Of a stretch of DNA of 64,000 nt, positions 58,534-64,000 are shown in pieces (position 1 is the stretch's first letter; each line of letters opens with the position of its first letter). The translations under genes were made by a program, and so were the position numbers. Origin of the DNA: Streptomyces sp. NBC_00513 (GTDB lineage: Bacteria; Actinomycetota; Actinomycetes; Streptomycetales; Streptomycetaceae); NCBI RefSeq assembly GCF_041431415.1, contig NZ_CP107845.1, positions 6,324,001-6,388,000 of the forward strand. Direction: 5' to 3'. The notes below the pieces were generated by a model that did no database searches, was not told the DNA's origin, and saw only the letters and a program-made list of their open reading frames with translations.

Positions 58534-59027
58534 CCGCGATCCCCACCCCTCGCACCACCCCCACCCCACACCTCGGCAAGGAGCACACCCCCATGGGCGG
58601 CGAAGTGGCGACGAAGACAGTCAGGCTCTCCGATCTCGACTGGCTGCTCAGCGGGCTGGTCCAGCGGGTGCCGTACACCCGCGGCGCCGTCCTGCTCACC
58701 GCGGACGGACTCGTCACCTGCGCGTACGGACTGGACGCCGACGACGCCGACCACATGGCGGCGCTGGCCTGCGGGATCTACTCCCTCGGGCGCGGGGCAG
58801 GTGCCCGGTTCGCGGGCGGCGCGGAGGTCCGGCAGGTGGTGGTCGAACTGGACACGGCCCTCGTCTTCGTGTCGGCGGCCGGCTCCGGAACCTGTCTGGC
58901 GGTGCTCGCGGACGGGGAGGCCGACGCGGGGGTCCTCGGCTACGAGATGGCGATGATGGTCAAGAGCGTCCGTCCGTACCTGTCGGCGACGCCGAGGCGG
59001 CCCGTCGCCGCCGACGCGGAGCGATGA
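58530..59027 (+). CDS. Roadblock/LC7-domain protein (CvnB type)
   Basis: A 165-residue protein from ATG 58530, overlapping the cvnA-like stop (ATGA); ATG 58593, with AAGGAG upstream, would give 144 residues beginning MGGEVATKTVRLSDLDWLL. The roadblock fold is visible: LSGLVQRVPYTRGAVLLTAD, MAALACGIYSLGRGAGARFA, VVVELDTALVFVSAAGSG and MMVKSVRPYL. CvnB proteins are MglB-like and act on the GTPase CvnD as part of a membrane complex with CvnA and CvnC. Confidence 0.92.
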   Translation: MTAIPTPRTTPTPHLGKEHTPMGGEVATKTVRLSDLDWLLSGLVQRVPYTRGAVLLTADGLVTCAYGLDADDADHMAALACGIYSLGRGAGARFAGGAEVRQVVVELDTALVFVSAAGSGTCLAVLADGEADAGVLGYEMAMMVKSVRPYLSATPRRPVAADAER

Positions 59028-59458
59028 GGACCCGCATCGGGGGGACGCGGATCGGGGGGACGCGCACCATCGGCGCGGGACGGGACACCCCGTGGCTCGA
59101 CGACACGGCGGGCCGGGTGACGCGCCCGTACACCGCGAGCGGCGGGCGGACCCGACCGGCCGTCGCACTCGATCTGCTCTCGCTGGTGACGGCGACCGGC
59201 GTACGCCCGCGTGCGCCGCTCGGACCCGAACACACCCTCGTCCTGCGCCTGTGCGCGGGCGTGGCGGCGGTCACGGTCGCCGAGATGGCGGGACACCTGC
59301 GGCTCCCGACGGCGGTGGTGAAGGTACTGCTCGGCGACCTGCTCGAACACGGGGCCGTCACGGCGCAGGCGCCGCGGCACCTGGACGGCGCCGCACTGAT
59401 CGCCGACGACCAGACCCTGCTGCGGGCGGTCCTCGAAGGACTGCACCGCTGCCTGTGA
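59024..59458 (+). CDS. DUF742 protein (CvnC type)
   Basis: A 144-residue protein from ATG 59024, overlapping the previous stop. After a repetitive RIGGTRIGGTR start it contains GRVTRPYTASGGRTRPAVAL and LDLLSLVTA, the DUF742 opening, and a winged-helix-like HTLVLRLCAGVAAVTVAEMA then LRLPTAVVKVLLGDLLEHG with AVTAQAP. CvnC is the third component of conservons. In the usual order a GTPase gene (cvnD) follows with overlapping codons; here none does. Confidence 0.92.
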   Translation: MRTRIGGTRIGGTRTIGAGRDTPWLDDTAGRVTRPYTASGGRTRPAVALDLLSLVTATGVRPRAPLGPEHTLVLRLCAGVAAVTVAEMAGHLRLPTAVVKVLLGDLLEHGAVTAQAPRHLDGAALIADDQTLLRAVLEGLHRCL

Positions 59459-59570
59459 CGACCGCCCCGGCCCCGCCCGCTCCGCCGTCAGGCGGTCACG
59501 GCCGGGGCCGGGTCGGGCAGCGCCACCCGCGCCGCCCGACCCATCACGCTCTCGGATCCGGGGGAACCGC

Positions 59571-60122
59571 ATGACCCTGTACGCATCGACCGGCCGGCCG
59601 CTCCTCACCCCCGTGGACCGGGAGGCGCCCGCGCGCACCCCGCGCCTGCGTGAACTGGGCCTGGGGGAAAGGGCGGACCGGGAACTGGACGCCTTCGCGC
59701 AACGCGTCGCCGAGACACTGGAGACGCCCTACGCGGGCGTCAACTTCATGGGGGAGGAGCGGCAGTTCTTCGCCGGACTGCACCGCAGGCCCGACGCCCC
59801 GCGGCGCGGCTATCCGGCGCGCTCCCTGCCCCGGGACCACGGGTACTGCCCGCACGTGGTCGTCCGGCGGCGGGCGCTGGCCCTGGAGGACGTACGGGAC
59901 TTCGCACGCTTCGCCGGGAACGCCGTCGTGGACGGCAGCGGCGTACGGTCCTACCTGGGAGCCCCGTTGACGGACCGTCGGGGGTTCGTCCTGGGGACGG
60001 TGTGCGCCGTGGACCTGGTGCCGAGAGGCTGGGGACTGGAGGGACTGGCGACGCTGAAGGGCCTCGCGGCGGAACTGATCGAGCTGGTGCACACGCGCGA
60101 GGACCGACAAGGCACCCCCTAG
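59571..60122 (+). CDS. GAF-domain protein following the cvnABC set
   Basis: A 183-residue protein from ATG 59571 with GGGGGAA upstream, 112 bases after the cvnC-like stop. One GAF domain covers most of the length: FAQRVAETLETPYAGVNFMG, ERQFFAGLHRR, LPRDHGYCPHVVVRRRALAL, YLGAPLTDRRGFVLGTVCAV. No output domain is attached. GAF proteins of this type are found beside some conservons and are thought to sense small ligands or redox state. The single Cys in HGYCPHV is conserved in such sensors as far as I recall. Confidence 0.88.
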   Translation: MTLYASTGRPLLTPVDREAPARTPRLRELGLGERADRELDAFAQRVAETLETPYAGVNFMGEERQFFAGLHRRPDAPRRGYPARSLPRDHGYCPHVVVRRRALALEDVRDFARFAGNAVVDGSGVRSYLGAPLTDRRGFVLGTVCAVDLVPRGWGLEGLATLKGLAAELIELVHTREDRQGTP

Positions 60123-60132
60123 GCTCCCGGCC

Positions 60133-61038
60133 TCAGGCGCGGGGGTCGAGGAAGGCCGCGATCCGCTTCCGCAGTCCGGCGGGATCCAGCCCGTGCGCCG
60201 AGGTGTGTTCGTCGATGGTGCCGTAGCGGCGGAGTTCGGCCCGCGAGACGCCGAGGCCCAGGACGCGGTGGGGGAGATCGGCGAGGGCGTCGTTGGCGGC
60301 GGCCGTGGACGTGCCGGCCAGGTACGGCTCGACGAGCACGACGTCGGCCGGCCCGGAGCCGACGGCCGCGCGCAGCGCCGCGTCGTCGAAGGGCCGCACG
60401 GTCGTCGCGTAGAGGACCGTGACGTCCATGTCCCGCGTCGCGGCCAACACGTTGTCCAACAGCGGTCCGACGGCGAGCACCACGCCGCCGCTGCCCTGGC
60501 GCACCGTCTGGAAGCCCAGGCCGGAGAAGGGGCGCGACCGGCTGTTCTCCTGTGCGGAGAGCCGGACGTACACCCGGTCGTCGCCGGCGGCGTAGGCGTG
60601 GCGCAGGAGTGCCTCGGCCTCGTCGGGATGGCCGGGCACGTGGATCGTCCAGCCTTCGAGCGTGTCCATCAGGGCGACATCGCCCGGTGACATGTGGGTG
60701 AAGCCGCCGGCGGGCCAGTCGTAGCTCGCACTCGCGCTGACCAGCACACCACCGGTGCCCTGATGCCCGAAGTCCAACTTGACCTGCTCGAACGGCCGCT
60801 CCACGAGGAAACTCGCGAAAGTGTGCATGATCGGGCGCATCCCGGTGAGGGCCAAACCTCCACCGACGCCCACGAGCAACTGCTCACGGATCCCCACGTT
60901 GACGACCCGGTCCGGGTGACGTACCCGGGCCGGACGGAATCCGTCCATGGTGATCTCGGCGAGTACGAGGGCCAGCCGGGGATCCTCGTCGAGCAGCCGT
61001 GACGTGACCGCGATGAACCGTTCCCGCATGGTGTCCAT
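60133..61038 (-). CDS. Transketolase, C-terminal subunit (split type)
   Basis: A 301-residue protein from ATG 61038 with GGGAAG upstream. It holds the pyrimidine-binding and C-terminal domains: LALVLAEITMDGF, DRVVNVGIREQLLVGVGGGL (with the catalytic Glu in GIREQ), MRPIMHTFASFLVERPFEQV, FTHMSPGDVALMDTLEGWTI and VLYATTVRPFDDAALRAAVG. Together with the upstream gene it makes an alpha2beta2-type thiamine-diphosphate enzyme. Split transketolases occur in archaea and in actinobacterial specialised pathways; the actual sugar substrate here is unknown. The 113-bp gap between the halves contains a repeat array. Confidence 0.9.
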   Translation of the reverse strand: MDTMRERFIAVTSRLLDEDPRLALVLAEITMDGFRPARVRHPDRVVNVGIREQLLVGVGGGLALTGMRPIMHTFASFLVERPFEQVKLDFGHQGTGGVLVSASASYDWPAGGFTHMSPGDVALMDTLEGWTIHVPGHPDEAEALLRHAYAAGDDRVYVRLSAQENSRSRPFSGLGFQTVRQGSGGVVLAVGPLLDNVLAATRDMDVTVLYATTVRPFDDAALRAAVGSGPADVVLVEPYLAGTSTAAANDALADLPHRVLGLGVSRAELRRYGTIDEHTSAHGLDPAGLRKRIAAFLDPRA

Positions 61039-61070
61039 GTTCTTCCCTGCCCCTTGGCTTCTGCTTCTCA

Positions 61071-61154
61071 GGACGTCCGATCCGGACGTCGGTGATCTCG
61101 ACGTCGGTGATCGGGACGTCGGTGATCCGGATGTCTGATCCGGATGTCTGGTCA
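61071..61154. repeat. Six-unit tandem repeat between transketolase halves
   Basis: Successive units of 13, 15, 15, 15, 13 and 13 bases, the central ones being xGACGTCGGTGATCx, start at 61071, 61084, 61099, 61114, 61129 and 61142. The last unit overlaps the stop codon of the upstream (N-terminal) subunit gene. The array lies in the leader of the C-terminal subunit gene and may act in RNA folding, protein binding, or have arisen by slippage. Confidence 0.8.
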
Positions 61155-61853
61155 GAACTTCTTCTCGACGCGTGCGACGACGGCATGCGGTCGACCCGGA
61201 TGCGGCAGGGTGAAGGCCGCGTGCAGGGCCTCGTGGTCCCGTCCGTCGACGGTGACCGCAGACCAACCCGCCGCCTCGAAGCGAGAGGCGATCCCGCCCG
61301 GCCATCCGTGGGTCGCGGAGTCGTTGTCGATCACCACCGTGTGCAGCCGGTCCAGGCCGGCCGAACCCGCGTGGGCGAGCGCCTCGTGGTTGCTGCCCTC
61401 ATCGAGCTCGGCGTCCCCGATCAGCACCCAGACCGCCTGTTCGTCCAAGCCCTGCGCCCGCAGCCCGAGCGCGCTGCCGACCGCCAGGGGCAGGCCGTGC
61501 CCGAGCGAACCGCTGCCGATCTCCACGCCCGGAATCAGGGTGCGGTCCGGGTGGTGGCCGAGTGGAGAGTCGTACGAGCCGAACCCGCTCAGCCACTCGA
61601 CGGGGAAGAACCCCTTGGCGGCGAGCACCGCGTAGTAAGCCATGGGTCCGTGTCCCTTGGAGAGCAGGAACCGGTCCCGCTCGGGATCCCGGGCGGATGC
61701 GGGCCCCACCCGCAACACCCGGTCGTAGAGCACCCACAACACGTCGAGCGTGGACGTGGCGGCGGGTCCGTGCTTCTCTGCCCCGGTCATGAGGGCGATG
61801 AGCCGGCCCAGGTCTTCGTGGCGGAGCCCGGTGTCCGCGGTTGCCTGTGTCAT
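61152..61853 (-). CDS. Transketolase, N-terminal (thiamine-diphosphate binding) subunit
   Basis: A 233-residue protein from ATG 61853. The diphosphate-binding domain is clear: AEKHGPAATSTLDVLWVLYD, FLLSKGHGPMAYYAVLAAKG, GVEIGSGSLGHGLPLAVGSA and the ThDP motif VLIGDAELDEGSNHEALAHA followed by LHTVVIDN. It pairs with the C-terminal subunit encoded downstream. A promoter with a 19-bp spacer containing a SoxR-like palindrome ends about seven bases before the ATG, and no Shine-Dalgarno sequence precedes it, so a leaderless transcript is expected. Confidence 0.9.
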   Translation of the reverse strand: MTQATADTGLRHEDLGRLIALMTGAEKHGPAATSTLDVLWVLYDRVLRVGPASARDPERDRFLLSKGHGPMAYYAVLAAKGFFPVEWLSGFGSYDSPLGHHPDRTLIPGVEIGSGSLGHGLPLAVGSALGLRAQGLDEQAVWVLIGDAELDEGSNHEALAHAGSAGLDRLHTVVIDNDSATHGWPGGIASRFEAAGWSAVTVDGRDHEALHAAFTLPHPGRPHAVVARVEKKF

Positions 61854-61868
61854 GCGTCCAACCGTGCA

Positions 61869-61888
61869 ACCTCAAGTCGACTTGAGGT
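61869..61888 (-). promoter_or_regulatory. SoxR/MerR-type operator-promoter of the split transketolase
   Basis: ACCTCAAGTCGACTTGAGGT is a perfect 20-bp palindrome and matches the SoxR box (CCTCAAGTtaACTTGAGG in enterobacteria) except at the centre. On the minus strand TTGACC overlaps its start as a -35, followed by a 19-bp spacer and CACGGT as a weak -10, the long-spacer geometry of MerR-family-activated promoters. The gene for the regulator is not in this window. Confidence 0.75.
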
Positions 61889-62067
61889 CAAGCGGTCGTC
61901 ACGGCAACCGTCCTGCCGGCTGTCGGGCGTCCGTGCGGCGTCCGGGGGTCGGGCCCGGGGGTCGGTCCGTGGATCGGGTCCGGGAAAGGTGCGCGCGACC
62001 ACCCTCCGAAGTGCGGTATTGTTCTCGTGCCAGTTCAACCAGGGGAAACCCCCAGGTCAGCGGGCAT

Positions 62068-62141
<74 letters not shown>

Positions 62142-62169
62142 CTAGAGGTTCGCCTCGTGGTCGTAGATC

Positions 62170-62203
62170 AGAGCCCTGCCTCACTTCGGTGAGGCAGGGC
62201 TCT
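62170..62203 (+). terminator. Terminator of tRNA-Pro
   Basis: Perfect 15-bp stem (62170-62184 and 62189-62203) closed by a TTCG tetraloop and followed by TGTCGTT. Confidence 0.88.
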
Positions 62204-62360
62204 TGTCGTTCCCTGGGTGTGGCGTCACATTTCGACGGCGCAGGGCGGCGAGTGGCTCCTCGACTTCGTCCGGACTCGCATTCAAGCGGGCGAATGCATG
62301 GGCGCGTTACATGCATTTGCGTTCGGGGGAGGGGAGGATAGGTCTTCCCGCTTCGGCGCA

Positions 62361-62603
62361 CTAGCCGACGTAGTGCCCCATAGGGCAATGGGTTTCTTCT
62401 GGATCCATGGAGCGATTGCATGTCGGGCATATTTTGACGCGACCCGAACTCGTCCCGTGGAGCACGCCAAAGAACTCCTTGAGTGATCGGCCTGCTTTTC
62501 GTTGGGCCTTGGGTATGGTTTCAAAAGGACTTCGCTTCACCGGTGCACTGTCGACTTCTGGCGGAGGAGGCCTCTTGCCGAGGAGCAGGTCCCTGAGTCC
62601 CAT
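62361..62603 (-). CDS. Small zinc-ribbon-like protein, unknown function
   Basis: An 80-residue protein from ATG 62603, which has an excellent AGGAGG upstream; the frame is open further to 62669 without a comparable start. The N-terminus is MGLRDLLLGKRPPPPEVDSA, the middle basic and helical (AQRKAGRSLKEFFGVL), and the C-terminus a metal-binding ribbon, ICPTCNRSMDPEETHCPMGH followed by YVG (Cys-x2-Cys ... Cys-x3-His). Codon use is less extreme than in the rest of the window. Possibly co-regulated or acquired with the pentapeptide-repeat gene nearby. Not recognised as a known family. Confidence 0.65.
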   Translation of the reverse strand: MGLRDLLLGKRPPPPEVDSAPVKRSPFETIPKAQRKAGRSLKEFFGVLHGTSSGRVKICPTCNRSMDPEETHCPMGHYVG

Positions 62604-62748
62604 TTCTTCCTCCTGGAGTCGCCGTAAGGGCGCCAAGCGTCGAATGGCTACCGGCGAATGCTTGGTCATGCCCGGGGTTGTGACCCCATGGGTAAACCAT
62701 CAACGATGCCGAGTTCGCCTTATCGCCTCGCCATCCGCATCCTGCTCA

Positions 62749-63441
62749 TCACCTCGTTCGCTCCCCTCCCTCCCACAGAGTGCAGTCGGGAGCCTCCTCG
62801 CCGCCTTCGAAGTCGTCGGGCCCATCGTTCATGACGATGACCGTGGCGAGCATTTCCTTGTCAACGCCTTTGGGCCAGCACGTGTGCGCGTCCACCTTCG
62901 CTCCCTTGAACGAGGTTTCATCGCCGTTGACAACTGCGAGGGTGAGATTGGCGCTCCTCAGATCGGCTCCGTCGAGGTTGGTGCCTATCAGGCTTGCTTC
63001 GTAGAGGTTGGCCCCGATCAGGTTCGCGCCCTGCAGATCGGCGCCCTCGAAGTGAGATCGCTCCAGGTATGTATCCTGAAATTGACCGTTCTGTACTTTG
63101 ACCCCCCTGAAATCCGCGTTGTGCATCAGCTTGCCGCTGAAATTGATCCCCTCGATATTGCGATTGCCGGGGGTGAATCCTGGCATGGCCTCGACGATTT
63201 CAACGTTCGCGCGCCACGTCGCATACTTCTGGCTCTCCTCGATCTGCTTGTCCAGAAAGAGAGCCGACACTCCGATCGCGATGCCGGTAATCAACCCGCC
63301 CCCGATGCCGGCGAGCACTTCAATCCTGGGTTCGCGCTCCGGCTCCCTGACGGCCATACGCCAAGCAAAGACCGCACCCGCCGCGCCGAGAATACCGAGC
63401 AGAATCAGAAATCCGAGCAGAGCCCACGCTATGCCAGGCAT
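62749..63441 (-). CDS. Membrane-anchored pentapeptide-repeat protein
   Basis: A 230-residue protein; ATG 63441 is preceded by GGATGA, and the frame is open to 63516. Two hydrophobic helices come first (IAWALLGFLILLGILGAAGA and VLAGIGGGLITGIAIGVSAL), then a short linker, then pentapeptide repeats from about residue 95: NFSGKLMHNADFRGVKVQNG and FEGADLQGANLIGANLYEAS, then LIGTNLDGADLRSANLT. These form a right-handed beta helix. The C-terminal acidic tail carries two Cys. Function unknown; such proteins occur in accessory and defence-related DNA. Composition is lower in GC than neighbours to the left. Confidence 0.82.
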   Translation of the reverse strand: MPGIAWALLGFLILLGILGAAGAVFAWRMAVREPEREPRIEVLAGIGGGLITGIAIGVSALFLDKQIEESQKYATWRANVEIVEAMPGFTPGNRNIEGINFSGKLMHNADFRGVKVQNGQFQDTYLERSHFEGADLQGANLIGANLYEASLIGTNLDGADLRSANLTLAVVNGDETSFKGAKVDAHTCWPKGVDKEMLATVIVMNDGPDDFEGGEEAPDCTLWEGGERTR

Positions 63442-64000
63442 GAGGTCATCCCCAATACGATGGATCGGGCGAAAATGCCTCACTTCCTCTGTACCCCTGC
63501 TCCCGAGAGATCGCAAGCGCTACGCCCCGAGTGGAGCGATGGTTGAATCTTCCTGGTTTACCCACGCGCCGGGGAATGGTTGAAGACGGCAGTTAATTTG
63601 CTGTCATCCCGAGCCGGGTGCCCAGTGAACAGAATGGGGATTCAGTGCCGCGCTTCGCGGAACTGCGGCTGGCCGTCCCCGCCGGTGGGCCTGGCTGGGG
63701 TAGGCGCTGCCCGTCCGAGGGTGCCTGGTGGCCTCGCGTGATGATCGGCATGCGGCAGGGCCCTGGTGCGGGCCCACCACTCACGGTCATCGGCCGGTAA
63801 CGGCAACGCTCAACGGCTGATGGTCCCTTCGTCCCGCCCGAGGGGCCGCGTGTGCCGGTCATCGGTACGCCATGGGTGGGGGTGATGACGGGCGACGGGC
63901 GAGGCGCTCGCCACATTCGAGCCACCTGCCATCGGTGATGTGTACCAGCTCCGTTAACATGTTCGAGCAGACAATGATCACAGGTCTTATTTATATAAAT
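63442..64000. other. Right-edge region without convincing gene
   Basis: About 560 bp. Open frames here (for example 63593-63925 minus and 63618-63800 plus) are Pro/Gly/Arg-rich, lack ribosome sites and do not resemble proteins. The last 60 bases become AT-rich, ending in the 12-bp palindrome ATTTATATAAAT (63989-64000), which is exceptional for this genome. Confidence 0.5.

Noticed and set aside
61038..61305. Transketolase halves as one frameshifted gene
   Set aside because: Both halves have their own start signals, complete domain boundaries and a normal split-subunit size; the intervening DNA is a repeat array, so a broken single gene is unlikely.
62217..62486. 89-codon plus-strand ORF
   Set aside because: It lies mainly antisense to the zinc-ribbon gene, which has a much better ribosome site and a clear Cys/His motif.
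63593..63925. 110-codon minus-strand ORF near the right edge
   Set aside because: Pro/Gly/Arg-rich, no ribosome site, no recognisable domain.

Overview
This is a high-GC actinobacterial chromosome segment, almost certainly Streptomyces or a close relative. Evidence: extreme G/C bias at third codon positions, GTG/TTG/CTG starts, ATGA/GTGA stop-start overlaps, a hopanoid operon, a conservon-like cvnABC set, a c-di-AMP (ydaO-type) riboswitch before a LysM/M23 peptidase, and a 'Tex' protein of the streptomycete kind. All assignments come from reading the sequence and family knowledge; no database search was possible.

Layout. (1) 1-8.3 kb: a partial saccharopine-dehydrogenase-like oxidoreductase, a MmcQ/YjbR protein, then a five-gene acyl-CoA catabolic operon (acyl-CoA racemase/CoA-transferase, LLM-class flavin/F420 oxidoreductase, acyl-CoA dehydrogenase, thiolase, FadB-type multifunctional enzyme) preceded by a KstR-like palindrome. 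(2) 8.4-11.8 kb: maltokinase-cap-like protein, MerR regulator and a divergent acyl-CoA synthetase. (3) 11.9-15 kb: a tightly overlapping minus-strand operon with an XRE regulator, a DUF6415-like protein, a 26-aa membrane peptide, a 39-aa Pro-rich peptide with Asp-Gly and Asn-Gly, and a protein-isoaspartate-methyltransferase-like enzyme. This is a candidate uncharacterised peptide-modification system. (4) 15-34 kb: mostly chromosomal genes: secreted sphingomyelinase, MpaB-type oxygenase, secreted M1 aminopeptidase, SCO6745/SalK-like protein, Tex, ImmA/IrrE protease plus MAB_1171c-type membrane protein, SDR, ABC-F, SLC13-type permease, GlxA/AraC regulator, DJ-1/PfpI protein, enoyl-CoA hydratase, anti-sigma-like ATPase, isopentenyl diphosphate isomerase and a methyltransferase-GNAT fusion.

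(5) 34.4-41.4 kb: seven co-directional, mostly overlapping genes: two CDP-alcohol phosphatidyltransferases, a nucleotidyltransferase, a glycerol-1-phosphate-dehydrogenase-like enzyme, a GT2 glycosyltransferase and a TagGH/Wzm-Wzt-like ABC exporter. Together they look like a pathway making and exporting a phosphoglycerol-type (possibly sn-glycerol-1-phosphate) glycolipid or polymer. (6) 41.7-51.7 kb: the hopanoid operon: hpnC, hpnD, small ORF, hpnE, polyprenyl diphosphate synthase, shc, hpnG, hpnH, hpnO. It makes squalene, then hopene, then adenosyl-, ribosyl- and aminobacteriohopanetriol. The ispG and dxs genes that I recall inside the S. coelicolor cluster are absent here.

(7) 51.8-62 kb: tyrosine phosphatase, riboswitch-controlled LysM/M23 peptidase, GDSL hydrolase, metallo-beta-lactamase-fold hydrolase, a conservon-like set lacking the GTPase gene cvnD and followed by a GAF protein, and a split transketolase preceded by a SoxR/MerR-type palindrome. 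(8) 62-64 kb: tRNA-Pro(GGG) followed by DNA with a visibly less streptomycete-like composition carrying a zinc-ribbon protein and a pentapeptide-repeat membrane protein. This could be the edge of an element inserted at the tRNA. The last bases are strikingly AT-rich.
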